NCBI RefSeq assembly: GCF_900129905.1 | Contig: NZ_FQXG01000007.1 | Span: 310,001-374,000, forward strand | Length of the DNA stretch: 64,000 bases | From: Ferrimonas marina | Lineage (GTDB): Bacteria > Pseudomonadota > Gammaproteobacteria > Enterobacterales > Shewanellaceae | Reading direction: 5' to 3' | Part shown: in pieces, positions 48,740 through 57,980 of the stretch | How positions within the stretch are numbered: position 1 is the first letter of the stretch | Layout: each line of letters starts with the position of its first letter | Made by a program: the position numbers and the translations under genes | The notes under the pieces: model-generated | Databases searched by the model: none | Told to the model about the DNA's origin: nothing | The model's input: the letters and a program-made list of their open reading frames with translations, nothing else

Positions 48740-49294
48740 ATGAAACGAATCTTGCTGCCGCTGGTGCTGGCCCTGGCCGGCTGTGCCAGTCAACCCCAGT
48801 CCCTGGTGCTGAGCCCGCTGGAGCCGGTGATCACCACCCAGGCAAACCCGAGCCAGAGCGTCGCCATCTCCTCGGTGGATCTGCGCACTGAGACCTTCCT
48901 GGCGCGGATCCAGCGGGAGGGCGAGGCGGCGACCCTGCTCAATGCCAACACCAATCCCCGTCAGCTGGTCGAGCAAGGCCTGAGCCAGGGGCTGCAGCAG
49001 ATGGGTTACCGGGTCGGGCCGGATGGCCAGGTGCAGATCGCCATCGAGCTGGAACGGCTGCTGGTGGACGTGGAACAGACCCGGCTCAAACACGATGCCA
49101 GCAGCCAGCTGGTGGCCCGGGTCACCGTCACCGAGGGGCAGCGGGCCCTGGTCAAACGCTACCAGACCCGCGGCACCTTCAACGGTGCCCTGCGCGCTGA
49201 GCCGGCCCGGTTGGAGCGCGAGCTCAACGACCGCCTGGCGCAGCTGCTAGACGCCATCATCAATGACCCGGAACTGCACCAGTTCATCCAGTAA
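48740..49294 (+). CDS. yajG: YajG family lipoprotein
   Basis: The 184-residue lipoprotein has lipobox LALAGC at residues 10-15 and the YajG pattern (SVDLRTETFLARIQ, LSQGLQQMGYRVG). Its function is unknown. In E. coli yajG lies between bolA and ampG, and the same three genes are close together here. A cyclophilin gene follows 10 bp downstream. Confidence 0.88.
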   Translation: MKRILLPLVLALAGCASQPQSLVLSPLEPVITTQANPSQSVAISSVDLRTETFLARIQREGEAATLLNANTNPRQLVEQGLSQGLQQMGYRVGPDGQVQIAIELERLLVDVEQTRLKHDASSQLVARVTVTEGQRALVKRYQTRGTFNGALRAEPARLERELNDRLAQLLDAIINDPELHQFIQ

Positions 49295-49304
49295 GGAGCG
49301 CCTT

Positions 49305-49889
49305 ATGACACGGACGTTTTATCTCGCTCTGGCCCTCTGCCTGGCCAGCCTTGGAGTCCACGCCAACGACGACATCCAGTCGGACAACCTGTTTCCTGTG
49401 GTACAGCTGGAGACCAGCATGGGCACCTTGCTGGTGGAGCTGGATCGCAGCCGGGCCCGGGTGACCGTCGATAACTTCCTGCGCTACGTGGTCTCTGGCC
49501 ACTATGACAACACGGTGTTTCACCGGGTGGTGCCGGGGTTTGTGGTGCAGGGCGGCGGCTTTGGCCACGACTACACCCCGCTGGAGGAGGGCGAGCCGAT
49601 CGTCAACGAGTCCGGCAATGGCCTGAAGAATCGCCAGGGCACCATCGCCATGGCCCGGGCCAACGCGCCCCACACCGCTACCAACCAGTTCTACTTCAAC
49701 CTGGATGACAACGACGGGCTGGATCCGGGCCGGCGCTGGGGCTACGCGGTGTTTGGCGAGATCACTGAAGGGCAGGAGGTGTTGGAGCAGATGGGCCAGG
49801 TCCCCACCGACTACCTGGATGCCGTTGGCGCCGACACCGTGCCGGTGGAGCCGCTGCGGCTGCTCAAGGCCACCCTGCTGCCGGAGTAA
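49305..49889 (+). CDS. Periplasmic cyclophilin-type peptidyl-prolyl isomerase
   Basis: The 194-residue protein has a signal peptide ending near VHAND and a PpiA-like cyclophilin domain (VFHRVVPGFVVQGGGF, NQFYFNLDDNDGLD, GYAVFGEITEG). It catalyses proline isomerisation during folding in the periplasm. AAGGAG lies seven bases before the ATG at 49305. It lies inside the yajG-ampG interval. Confidence 0.93.
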   Translation: MTRTFYLALALCLASLGVHANDDIQSDNLFPVVQLETSMGTLLVELDRSRARVTVDNFLRYVVSGHYDNTVFHRVVPGFVVQGGGFGHDYTPLEEGEPIVNESGNGLKNRQGTIAMARANAPHTATNQFYFNLDDNDGLDPGRRWGYAVFGEITEGQEVLEQMGQVPTDYLDAVGADTVPVEPLRLLKATLLPE

Positions 49890-49892
49890 GTG

Positions 49893-50225
49893 ATGACCCT
49901 CAACCGCCTAGTGCCGTTGCTGGCCGTGCTACTGGCCGGCTGCGCCACCACCGATTTGAACCCCGACGCCGGGCCGGTTCAGGTGGTGTTTGACCAGCGT
50001 GGCCAGCCGCTCAACTGCGAGCCGCTGGACACCTGGGTGGGCACCGAGGGCCACTGGTACAGCTACTGGTTCATCACCAACTTCGATCTCACCACCGGGG
50101 CGCTGAACCAGCTGCGCAACCGGGCGGCGGCGCTGGGAGGCAACCGGGTGGAGATCTCCTCCAAGATGGATTTCCAGACCTCGGTGACCCTGATCGGCCA
50201 CATCTACCGCTGCCCCACCCCCTGA
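49893..50225 (+). CDS. DUF4156-like small lipoprotein
   Basis: The 110-residue lipoprotein has lipobox VLLAGC and the pattern LRNRAAALGGNRVEI, which resembles the DUF4156/YjeI group. A cysteine pair (about C42 and C106) could form a disulfide. The ATG at 49893 has GGAG six bases upstream; a GTG directly before it is the alternative. Its function is unknown. Confidence 0.75.
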   Translation: MTLNRLVPLLAVLLAGCATTDLNPDAGPVQVVFDQRGQPLNCEPLDTWVGTEGHWYSYWFITNFDLTTGALNQLRNRAAALGGNRVEISSKMDFQTSVTLIGHIYRCPTP

Positions 50226-50302
50226 GCCCGGGCCGCTGACTCTTGTCCCCGCCCGGTGCCTTCTCTATGCTGGCCAAAGATCCTCTTCATAAAGGCCGCA
50301 CC

Positions 50303-51697
50303 GTGATCCAGAACCTGAGCCAACGCCTTGGCGCCCTGAAAGTTTATGCCCAAAAGCGGGTGCTGACCCTGCTGGCGCTGGGGTTCTCCTCCGGCCTGCC
50401 CCTGGCGCTGGTGTTTGGCACCCTCTCCTTCTGGTTACGAGAAGCAGGGATCGAGCGGGCCACCATCGGCTTCATCAGCTGGGTGGCGCTGGCCTACAGC
50501 TTCAAGTTTCTCTGGGCCCCGCTGGTAGACCGGCTGCCGATCCCCGGCCTCACCGCCCGCATGGGCCGACGACGCAGCTGGCTGCTGCTGTCCCAGCTGG
50601 TGCTGGCGGCGGGCCTGGCCACCATGGCGCAGATGGATCCGCAGCTGCAGCTCAGCACCCTGGTGGGCCTGGCCCTGGTGGTGGCCTTTGCCTCCGCCAC
50701 CCAGGACATCGCGGTGGACGCCTTTCGCATCGAGGCGGCCCCGGAGAAGATGCAGGCGGCCCTGGCCGCGGCCTACCAGATGGGTTACCGACTGGCGATG
50801 ATCTTCTCCGGGGCCGGTGCCCTGGCCATCGCCGCCTGGGCCGATCCGGACCCCAACGCCTACCGGGTGGAAGCCTGGCAGGCGGCCTACTGGGCCATGG
50901 CCGCCAGCATGGGGGTGGGGATCCTGGCCACCCTGCTGACCGGCGAGCCGCAGGTGGACCGCTCTACCGCCGAGCAGGCCCAGCAGCAGACCCTGGCCCG
51001 CTTTGCTCACTGGCCGGGGCCGATTGCCCGCCTATTGGCCTGGGGCTACAGCGCCCTGATCGCGCCCTTTGTTGATTTCTTCCAGCGCTACGGCAAGCAG
51101 GCGCTGGTGATCCTGGCGCTGATCGCCTGCTACCGCATCTCCGACATCGTGATGGGGGTGATGGCCAACGTCTTCTATGTGGACATGGGCTTCTCCAAGG
51201 CGGAGGTGGCGGCCATCTCCAAGGTGTACGGGGTGATCATGACCCTGCTGGGAGCCGCTGCCGGCGGCGCCCTGGTGTTCCGCTTCGGCACCCTCAAGAT
51301 CCTGTTTATCGGCGCCATCCTGGTGGCCGGCACCAACCTGCTCTATGCCCTGCAGGCCCAGGTGGGCTACCACGTCGGTCTGCTGACCCTGGTGATCGCC
51401 GCCGACAACTTTGCCGCCGGGATCGCCACCTCGGCCTTTATCGCCTACCTCTCCAGCCTCACCAACCTGGCCTACTCGGCCACCCAGTACGCCCTGCTCT
51501 CCTCGATGATGCTGCTGTTTCCCAAGTACGTGGCAGGCTTCTCCGGGGTGATGGTGGACGCCTGGGGCTACAGCACCTTCTTCATCGCCGCCAGCGCCAT
51601 GGGCCTGCCGGTGCTGCTGCTGATCGCCCTGGTGGCCAGGCAGGGGCCACTGCAGCCGAGCGAGATAAAGACCGCTGAGCCTCGCTCCGCCAGTTAG
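50303..51697 (+). CDS. ampG: AmpG family muropeptide permease
   Basis: The 464-residue MFS carrier has the AmpG hallmarks: GFSSGLPLALVFGTLSFWLREAGI, FLWAPLVDR, ASATQDIAVDAFRIEA and SATQYALLSSMMLL. AmpG imports anhydro-muropeptides for cell-wall recycling. I favour the GTG at 50303 (AAAGG eight bases upstream); ATGs at 50267 and 50243 would extend it by 12 or 20 residues. It is near yajG and bolA as in E. coli. Confidence 0.9.
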   Translation: MIQNLSQRLGALKVYAQKRVLTLLALGFSSGLPLALVFGTLSFWLREAGIERATIGFISWVALAYSFKFLWAPLVDRLPIPGLTARMGRRRSWLLLSQLVLAAGLATMAQMDPQLQLSTLVGLALVVAFASATQDIAVDAFRIEAAPEKMQAALAAAYQMGYRLAMIFSGAGALAIAAWADPDPNAYRVEAWQAAYWAMAASMGVGILATLLTGEPQVDRSTAEQAQQQTLARFAHWPGPIARLLAWGYSALIAPFVDFFQRYGKQALVILALIACYRISDIVMGVMANVFYVDMGFSKAEVAAISKVYGVIMTLLGAAAGGALVFRFGTLKILFIGAILVAGTNLLYALQAQVGYHVGLLTLVIAADNFAAGIATSAFIAYLSSLTNLAYSATQYALLSSMMLLFPKYVAGFSGVMVDAWGYSTFFIAASAMGLPVLLLIALVARQGPLQPSEIKTAEPRSAS

Positions 51698-51770
51698 GCC
51701 CGCCCCTGCAACTTCCAATCGAAGGTGAATTCTTTTATCTTTTAGGGAGTTGAGTAACAGGGAATGGGCC

Positions 51771-52889
51771 ATGTTGAACGCCCAGAGCAGACAAAAACCC
51801 ACCGCGCTGGCCGCCGCCAGTGCCGGCGAATGGACCATGGCACGGCTGCGGGTACTGCTGCTGATGCTGATCAGCATCGTCCCCACCTACAAGCTGGCCA
51901 GCGGTGAGGATTTCACCCAGGCCCTGGGGCTGAGCTACGCCGCCCTGCTGGTGGCGGTGGCCTGGCTGGCCTACCTCCGGCGGCGGGAGTATGTCCCCGC
52001 CCTGGCCTATGTCAGCGTCACCCTGGACATCGGCTTTATCACCCTGGGGCTGTGGCTGGACTTCGTCAGCCGCGAGACCCCGCTGGCATTGGTCAACAAC
52101 AAGGGCACCTTTGATCTCTACTTCCTGGCGGTGATCTGCACCGCGCTGCGCTATGACCGTCGTCTCAGCCTCTATGGCGGCCTGCTGGCCTTTGCCTCCT
52201 ACAGTGCGCTGCTGCTGTTTGCCCTGGATCTCTACAACCCCAACGCCATTGATCCGCGCTGGCTGGCCCGATACGGCGAGCTCTACCTGCCGGACCAGAT
52301 CAGCCGGCTGATCTTCCTGCTGATGGCGATGCTGCTGGCCTGGGTACTGGTGCTGCGCGCCGACAAGCTGGAGCGGGAGGCGCTGCATGATCCCCTCACC
52401 GGCGTGCTCAACCGGCAGAGCCTGCATCAACACCTGGACCTGGCGATCCGGCGCTATCGACGCAAGCCACGCCCCTTTGTGCTGGTGATGCTCGATCTGG
52501 ACCACTTCAAGCGGGTCAACGACCGCTTTGGCCACACCACCGGCGACGCCATCCTTACCGCCTTTGCCCAGCGGCTGCAGCACAGCGTGCGGGCTGGCGA
52601 CATCGTTGCCCGCTACGGCGGGGAAGAGTTCTGCCTGGTGTTGGAGGAGGCCCACCCGGACAGCGTCGCCACCCTGCTTAACGACCTGCGACGCCGGCTC
52701 GGCCGTGCCCCGCTCTACCATGCCGGCACCACCCCCATCCACCTGACCTTCAGTGCCGGGGTGGCCGCCTGGGATCCGGGCCTGGGCGAGGCCGCTAATC
52801 TGATCGACTTGGCCGATCAGCGGCTGCTGCAGGCCAAGCGGGCCGGTCGGGATCGGATCGAACTCACCGTCACCGCCGCCGTCGCCTGA
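51771..52889 (+). CDS. Membrane-bound diguanylate cyclase
   Basis: The 372-residue protein has five or six N-terminal helices (residues about 25-190) and a GGDEF domain (from about 205) with active-site GGEEF. The inhibitory I-site RAGD lies exactly five residues before it, so product feedback by c-di-GMP is expected. The ATG at 51771 has AGGGA eight bases upstream. The input signal is unknown. Confidence 0.9.
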   Translation: MLNAQSRQKPTALAAASAGEWTMARLRVLLLMLISIVPTYKLASGEDFTQALGLSYAALLVAVAWLAYLRRREYVPALAYVSVTLDIGFITLGLWLDFVSRETPLALVNNKGTFDLYFLAVICTALRYDRRLSLYGGLLAFASYSALLLFALDLYNPNAIDPRWLARYGELYLPDQISRLIFLLMAMLLAWVLVLRADKLEREALHDPLTGVLNRQSLHQHLDLAIRRYRRKPRPFVLVMLDLDHFKRVNDRFGHTTGDAILTAFAQRLQHSVRAGDIVARYGGEEFCLVLEEAHPDSVATLLNDLRRRLGRAPLYHAGTTPIHLTFSAGVAAWDPGLGEAANLIDLADQRLLQAKRAGRDRIELTVTAAVA

Positions 52890-52894
52890 ACGTA

Positions 52895-52920
52895 AACGGG
52901 CCACCCGAAGGTGGCCCGTT
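52895..52920. terminator. Bidirectional hairpin between the GGDEF gene and yajQ
   Basis: An 11-bp stem (AACGGGCCACC with its complement, loop CGAA) separates two convergent genes. T runs are short on both sides. Confidence 0.55.
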
Positions 52921-52937
52921 GTGGCTAATTGCCTGGT

Positions 52938-53429
52938 TCAGTCGCGGAAGTTGTCAAACTGCACCGGTTGCTGCAGCTCTTCGCCGCGCAGCAGCGCCAT
53001 CACCGCCTGCAGGTCGTCCCGCTTCTTGCCGGTGACCCGCACCTTGTCGCCCTGGATGGAGGCCTGCACCTTCATCTTGGCGTCCTTGATCATCTTCACC
53101 AGCTTCTTGGCAAAGTCCTGCTCGATGCCCTGCTTAAACACCGCCTGGCGGGTGACGGTCTTGCCGGACAGGATCGGCTGACCCTTTAGCTCCATCGCCT
53201 TGGCATCGACATTACGCTTGGCCAGGGTGCCACGCAGCATGGTTTCCATCTGCTGGACCTGGAACTCGGCCTCGGCCTTGATGGCCACCACCAGGTCCTT
53301 GTTGTTGAGCTCAAAGCTGGCCTCGATGCCACGAAAATCGAACCGGGTCTCCAGCTCTCGGTTGGCATTATCGACGGCGTTCTTGATCTCAACCGCGTCC
53401 ACTTCAGAAACAATATCAAACGATGGCAT
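52938..53429 (-). CDS. yajQ: YajQ family nucleotide-binding protein
   Basis: The 163-residue protein matches YajQ from [11 protein letters not shown] to QFDNFRD, with the double ferredoxin-like fold ([33 protein letters not shown]). YajQ relatives bind RNA or c-di-GMP. GGAGAG lies seven bases before the ATG. It sits near panE as in E. coli, and here also next to a diguanylate cyclase. Confidence 0.95.
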   Translation of the reverse strand: MPSFDIVSEVDAVEIKNAVDNANRELETRFDFRGIEASFELNNKDLVVAIKAEAEFQVQQMETMLRGTLAKRNVDAKAMELKGQPILSGKTVTRQAVFKQGIEQDFAKKLVKMIKDAKMKVQASIQGDKVRVTGKKRDDLQAVMALLRGEELQQPVQFDNFRD

Positions 53430-53525
53430 GCTGCTCTCCAAACTCAGTTTTCTCGCTGCGGCAAGTGTACCTGATCGGGGGAGAAAAAGGATGACAGAGA
53501 TCCTAGGGTTCCTTAAGATGCCTTC

Positions 53526-53903
53526 ATGCTCGATTTCATACTGCAACCCACCCCCATCCAGCGTCGCCTGGGTCGTAGCCTGCTGGTGCTGGCGCTGATG
53601 GTGATCTCCTACCTGGTGTTCTCGCAGCCGAGCTACAGCGCCCCCATGCCCCACTTTGACAAGGTCGGCCACTTCGTTGCCTTCTTTGGCCTGGCCGCCT
53701 TGCTGCAATGGGCCACCAACGCCCGGCTGGGCTGGCAGCTCACCCTGCTGTTCGGCTACGCCCTGATGATCGAGCTAGTCCAGGCCCAACTGCCCTATCG
53801 CGTCGCCGATCCGGCGGATCTGGTGGCGGACATGGCTGGTGCCTTGAGCTTCTACCTCTGCCTGATGGGGTTGCGACTATGGTCGCGCCGATCGGTCTCC
53901 TAG
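53526..53903 (+). CDS. VanZ-like membrane protein
   Basis: The 125-residue protein has four helices and the VanZ pattern ([20 protein letters not shown], then an acidic residue in MIELVQ and a [13 protein letters not shown] helix). The function of non-resistance VanZ proteins is uncertain. Its 3' end overlaps panE by 25 bp. Confidence 0.85.
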   Translation: MLDFILQPTPIQRRLGRSLLVLALMVISYLVFSQPSYSAPMPHFDKVGHFVAFFGLAALLQWATNARLGWQLTLLFGYALMIELVQAQLPYRVADPADLVADMAGALSFYLCLMGLRLWSRRSVS

Positions 53904-54790
53904 GCGGCGGTGCCATCGGCCAGCTTCTGGCCTGGCAGTTGCAGCAGCAGCGGGTGCCGCTGCGCCTGCTCAGCCGTCCCAACAGCCCCTCGGGCTGGCA
54001 AGCCCACCAACTGACCCAGCGTCATGGCCGTACCGATCACTACACCCTGCTGCACGATGCCAGCCCGGGCCCGCTGCAGGCCTTGCTGGTGACGGTCAAG
54101 GCCCAGCAGGTTGAGGCCGCACTGGCCCCGGTGCTGGCCTGGTTACCCCAGAAGACCCCCATCGTGCTGCTGCACAACGGCATGGGGCCACAGCACGCCC
54201 TGTTGCAACAATACCCGGAGCGCACTTGGTGGTGGGGCACCCTCAGTGATGGCGCGTTGCGGCAAGCACCGCACCAGGTACGCTGCACCGGGGTGGGCCT
54301 GCGCCAGGCCGGTCCGGCCCAGAACCAGCCCTTGAGCCAGGCGCCCAAGGCACTGCGTCGACTGGGCTTTGCCCTGACCGAGCAGATCGAGCCGGTGCTG
54401 TGGCGCAAGCTGACGGTGAACGCGCTGGTTAATCCGGTGGCGGCACGGGATGAGGTGATCAATGGTGCCCTGTTGGCGCCGGGCTACCGGCAGGAGCTGC
54501 TGGCGCTGTGCCAGGAGCTGGTGCCACTGGGGCGCCAGTTTGGGGTCGAGGAGAGTGCCGAGCAGTGCCTGGCGCGGGCGTTGCGGGTGGTCAAGGCGAC
54601 GGCGGGCAACCGCTGCTCCACCCTGCAGGACCGGGACGCGGGCCGCAGCAATGAGCTGGCCAACATCACCGGCTTCGTGCTGAGCCTGGCAGCCCAGCAG
54701 GGGGTTAACCTGCCCCAGCACCAACGGCTGTGGCAGCAGTGGCAGACCCTGGCCGCATCGCGCCAGCCAGGGTCATTGCAGCCGGCTTAA
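53879..54790 (+). CDS. panE: 2-dehydropantoate 2-reductase
   Basis: PanE reduces ketopantoate to pantoate with NADPH in coenzyme A synthesis. The 303-residue length equals that of E. coli PanE. It has the nucleotide motif [13 protein letters not shown] at residues 7-19, the catalytic lysine in WRKLTVNALVNP and the glutamate in RSNELANITGFV. The start lies inside the VanZ gene and the 3' end overlaps aroG by four bases. Confidence 0.94.
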   Translation: MVAPIGLLGGGAIGQLLAWQLQQQRVPLRLLSRPNSPSGWQAHQLTQRHGRTDHYTLLHDASPGPLQALLVTVKAQQVEAALAPVLAWLPQKTPIVLLHNGMGPQHALLQQYPERTWWWGTLSDGALRQAPHQVRCTGVGLRQAGPAQNQPLSQAPKALRRLGFALTEQIEPVLWRKLTVNALVNPVAARDEVINGALLAPGYRQELLALCQELVPLGRQFGVEESAEQCLARALRVVKATAGNRCSTLQDRDAGRSNELANITGFVLSLAAQQGVNLPQHQRLWQQWQTLAASRQPGSLQPA

Positions 54791-55845
54791 GCCTTGCTTC
54801 GCCGCTCACTGGCCTCAGCCAATCTGGCCAGCAAGGTGGCGCTGTCCTCCCAGCCGATACAGGCATCCGTGATGCTCTGGCCGTAGTTGAGCGCCTTACC
54901 CTCCTCCAGGTCCTGACGCCCCTCGTTCAGGTGGCTCTCCACCATCACCCCCATGATCGCCTCGTTGCCACCGGCGACCTGTCCGGCCACATCCTCTGCC
55001 ACCAGCATCTGGCGCTGGAACTGCTTGCTGCTGTTGGCGTGGCTGAAGTCGATCATCACGTTGGGACGCAGGCCCGCCGCCTCCATCTGGCCAAGTAGAG
55101 GCGCGACGTGCTCAGCGCTGTAGTTGGGCCCCTTGTCGCCGCCGCGCAGGATGATGTGGCAATCGCCGTTACCGGCGGTCTCGACGATGGCGGAGTGACC
55201 AAACTTGGTGACCGAGAGGAAGTGGTGAGAGGCGCTGGCGCTGCGGATCGCGTCCAGGGCGATCTTGATGTTGCCGTCGGTGCCGTTCTTGAACCCCACC
55301 GGGCAGGACAGACCGGAGGCCAGCTCACGGTGCACCTGGGACTCGGTGGTACGGGCGCCGATCGCCCCCCAGCACATCAGGTCCGCCAGGTACTGCGGGG
55401 TGATCATATCGAGGAACTCACCGGCGGTGGGCATCCCCATGTGATTGAGATCCAGCAGCAGCTTGCGGGCGGCGCGCAGGCCGTCGTTGATGCGGAAGCT
55501 GTTGTCCAGACCGGGGTCGTTGATCATCCCCTTCCAGCCCACGGTGGTGCGCGGCTTCTCGAAGTAGACCCGCATCACGATCTCCAGGCTGTCCTGGTAC
55601 TGCTCACGCAGGGCCAGCAGGCGGCGGCCATACTCCAGTGCCGCTTCCGGGTCATGGATGGAGCAGGGGCCGATCACCACCAACAGACGGGGGTCGTCGC
55701 CGCGCAGGATCCGGGCAATGGCCTGGCGCGACTGAAATACCGTATTGGCGGCGGCGTCCGTGGCGGGAAAGCGCTCGAGGATGGCCACCGGCGGCAGCAG
55801 CTCCTTGATCTCGTTAATGCGGACATCATCATTACGGTATGGCAT
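54787..55845 (-). CDS. aroG: 3-deoxy-7-phosphoheptulonate synthase (AroG type)
   Basis: The 352-residue enzyme is close to E. coli AroG (350 aa) along its whole length (PYRNDDVRINEIKELLPPVA, VVIGPCSIHDP, PRTTVGWKGMINDP, SQVHRELASGLSCPVGFKNG). It condenses PEP and erythrose 4-phosphate, the first shikimate-pathway step, and AroG is usually phenylalanine-sensitive. AAGGA lies seven bases before the ATG at 55845. It sits between panE and thiI, where E. coli has no such gene. Confidence 0.95.
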   Translation of the reverse strand: MPYRNDDVRINEIKELLPPVAILERFPATDAAANTVFQSRQAIARILRGDDPRLLVVIGPCSIHDPEAALEYGRRLLALREQYQDSLEIVMRVYFEKPRTTVGWKGMINDPGLDNSFRINDGLRAARKLLLDLNHMGMPTAGEFLDMITPQYLADLMCWGAIGARTTESQVHRELASGLSCPVGFKNGTDGNIKIALDAIRSASASHHFLSVTKFGHSAIVETAGNGDCHIILRGGDKGPNYSAEHVAPLLGQMEAAGLRPNVMIDFSHANSSKQFQRQMLVAEDVAGQVAGGNEAIMGVMVESHLNEGRQDLEEGKALNYGQSITDACIGWEDSATLLARLAEASERRSKA

Positions 55846-56363
55846 CGGACTTCCTTGCTCAGTGTTTTCGTTGGCGTTTGGCCACCCTAACACACTTTGC
55901 CGAGGATTTAGCCATCCAAACGGCCATGACTTGGCCGAGGTGCGGCGTCCGAAACCCAGCCACAAAAAAGCGCGCTGTCCTAGTTAGGTAATGAAATCAC
56001 CTAACTCATTTAATTCATCAAAAGTGTGTGACCCGCCAGCTCTTGGCCGACTTGGAGTCGCCCGAACGAAGTGGCCAAAGACCAGGCTGAAGGCCAGGAT
56101 GGCCTGAGTGGCTTGCGGAGACAGGGATGTCGACTCAAGTCAGAGCCGAAGGCTTTGGCTACGAAAGAGAGGGTTAGCGACGATTGGAGGCAAGCGGGGG
56201 TTCCAAGGGGGCGGGACGCCCCTTTGGTTGCTGCCGGCAACCCGGCAAAGCTATTAATAACAGATGGTTAGGGTAACCATCTGATTTACTGTAACAACAG
56301 TTAATTCGGAGAAAACACAAAAAGCGCGCCATCGGCGCGCTTTTTGTGTAATTCAATCGAGAC
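55846..56363. other. 518-bp intergenic region between aroG and thiI
   Basis: I see no protein gene here. It holds the 8-bp inverted repeat AGTTAGGT-N9-ACCTAACT (55982-56006), an orphan terminator arm (CACAAAAAAGCGCGC at 55961) that copies the arm of the thiI terminator, a perfect 10-bp hairpin (56261-56283) with a possible plus-strand promoter before it (TTGCTG-N18-TATTAA, 56228-56257), and the terminator at 56316-56348. Confidence 0.6.
56316..56348. terminator. Terminator of thiI, bidirectional
   Basis: A perfect 15-bp stem (CACAAAAAGCGCGCC with its complement, loop ATC) gives T runs on both strands. It ends thiI on the minus strand. Confidence 0.9.
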
Positions 56364-57818
56364 TCAGGGACGGTAGACCTTGATGTTGCCGTGGCCCTGC
56401 TCCTGCAGGTAGAGCGCCTGCAGCTTGCTCATCACCCCGCGGTCGCAGTACAGCAGGTAGGTCTTGTCCTGGGGCAGGTTGGCGAACTGGCTGGCCAGCT
56501 TGAAGAAGGGCAGCACCACCACCTCGTTGTCGTCCAGCGCCAACGGGCTGGCCTCCTCCTCCTCCGGGGCACGGATGTCCAGCACCACCTCGCCGCTGCC
56601 CGGGGTGGCCACGGTTTCCATCTCCACGGTGCGGGTTTCGGTTACCTTTGCCAACTCTCGAATGTCCATGTATTGGGTCTGCTCCACTACCTTGGCCACC
56701 AAGTCCTCGGAGAACTTGGCCTCCTCTTCCTCAATCTTAGCCAACACCGCCTTGACCGTGGGCTTTTGCGAGATCACCCCGCAATACTCCGGCATCACCT
56801 CGGCGAAGGGAGCGGTGCCGATGGCACGGGCCACGTCAACGATCTCCTGCTTGTCCCAGGTGATCAGCGGACGCAGCACCACCTTGTCGGTGGCGCGGTC
56901 GATCACATTGAGGTTGGTCAGGGTCTGAGAGGAGACCTGGCCCATCGCCTCACCGGTCACCAGCGCCGGGATGGCGAAGCGCTCCGCCAGCTCTCCGGCC
57001 ACCTTCATCATCATCCGCTTGAGGATCACCCCCATCTGGCCCTTGTCGACCTTCTCCAGGATCTCCTCCACCACCGGCTCAAAGGGTACCGACAGGAAGC
57101 GGACCTTGTGGGAGTTGCCGTAACGGCTCCACAGGTAGTAGGCCACCTCTTTGACCCCCTTCTCGTGCTCGGCACCGCCGAGGTTGAAGAAGCAGTAGTG
57201 GGTGCGGGCACCGCGCTTGATGGTCTGGAAGCTGGAGACGCCGGAGTCGAAGCCGCCGGAGATCAGCGACAGCACATCCTCCTGGGTGGCGATGGGGAAT
57301 CCGCCCAGGCCCGGGTGTCGGTGGGACACCAGGTAGGCGATGTCATCTTCGATCTGGATCTGGACGGTCACATCCGGCTTCTTCAGCTGAACGCCCTTGG
57401 CCTCGGAGTTCTGATTGAGGCCGCCACCGACGTAGCGCTCCACGTCGAGGGAGCTGAATTCGTGCTTACCGGAGCGCTTCACCCGCACGCAGAAGGTCTT
57501 GCCCGCCAATTGCTCGGCAAAGATGGCGTGGGTGGCCTGGTAGATATCGTCAATGCTGTCAAAGCGGTGCTGGGTCACCTCGAGGAAGTGGGCGATCCCG
57601 GGGATGCAGGACAGGCGCTCCACCATGGTGTCACGCAGGGCCGGATCCACGTCGCGGCAGTTCACCACGATGTGGTCCCAGTTGAACTTGACCCTGGCGT
57701 TCTCGTCCACCTTGCGCAGCACATTGCGGATGTTGGACACCAAGAGCTTTGAGAAGCGAACCCGCACCGGCTTGGACTTGATCATCACTTCCGGGTGCAG
57801 CTTGACGATAAATTTCAT
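56364..57818 (-). CDS. thiI: tRNA 4-thiouridine synthase / thiamine sulfurtransferase ThiI
   Basis: The 484-residue protein has ferredoxin-like and THUMP domains (about 1-165), the ATP pyrophosphatase loop SGGFDSGV (187-194), the conserved C346 (EYCGV) and a C-terminal rhodanese domain with C458 (LLYCDRGV), corresponding to C344 and C456 of E. coli ThiI. It makes s4U8 in tRNA and supplies sulfur for the thiamine thiazole. The rhodanese domain shows it is the long, bifunctional form. Confidence 0.97.
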   Translation of the reverse strand: MKFIVKLHPEVMIKSKPVRVRFSKLLVSNIRNVLRKVDENARVKFNWDHIVVNCRDVDPALRDTMVERLSCIPGIAHFLEVTQHRFDSIDDIYQATHAIFAEQLAGKTFCVRVKRSGKHEFSSLDVERYVGGGLNQNSEAKGVQLKKPDVTVQIQIEDDIAYLVSHRHPGLGGFPIATQEDVLSLISGGFDSGVSSFQTIKRGARTHYCFFNLGGAEHEKGVKEVAYYLWSRYGNSHKVRFLSVPFEPVVEEILEKVDKGQMGVILKRMMMKVAGELAERFAIPALVTGEAMGQVSSQTLTNLNVIDRATDKVVLRPLITWDKQEIVDVARAIGTAPFAEVMPEYCGVISQKPTVKAVLAKIEEEEAKFSEDLVAKVVEQTQYMDIRELAKVTETRTVEMETVATPGSGEVVLDIRAPEEEEASPLALDDNEVVVLPFFKLASQFANLPQDKTYLLYCDRGVMSKLQALYLQEQGHGNIKVYRP

Positions 57819-57980
57819 GTTGTGCCTGTCACTGCCTTTGATAAGGCGCGGGAGTATACCCCAGGCCGTAGCACCGATCGAACCCTAGATGCCACGGGTG
57901 TGAATCCCGAGGATAGATCCCTGTCGGGGTTGCCGCAATCTGCCGACAGGGTGGCAAGCAGTGGCGCTGTCAGGCCGGCG

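Noticed and set aside
57919-57951. pomB terminator
   Set aside because: CCCTGTCGG/CCGACAGGG forms a stem but with a 15-base loop and no T run, so I do not call it a terminator.
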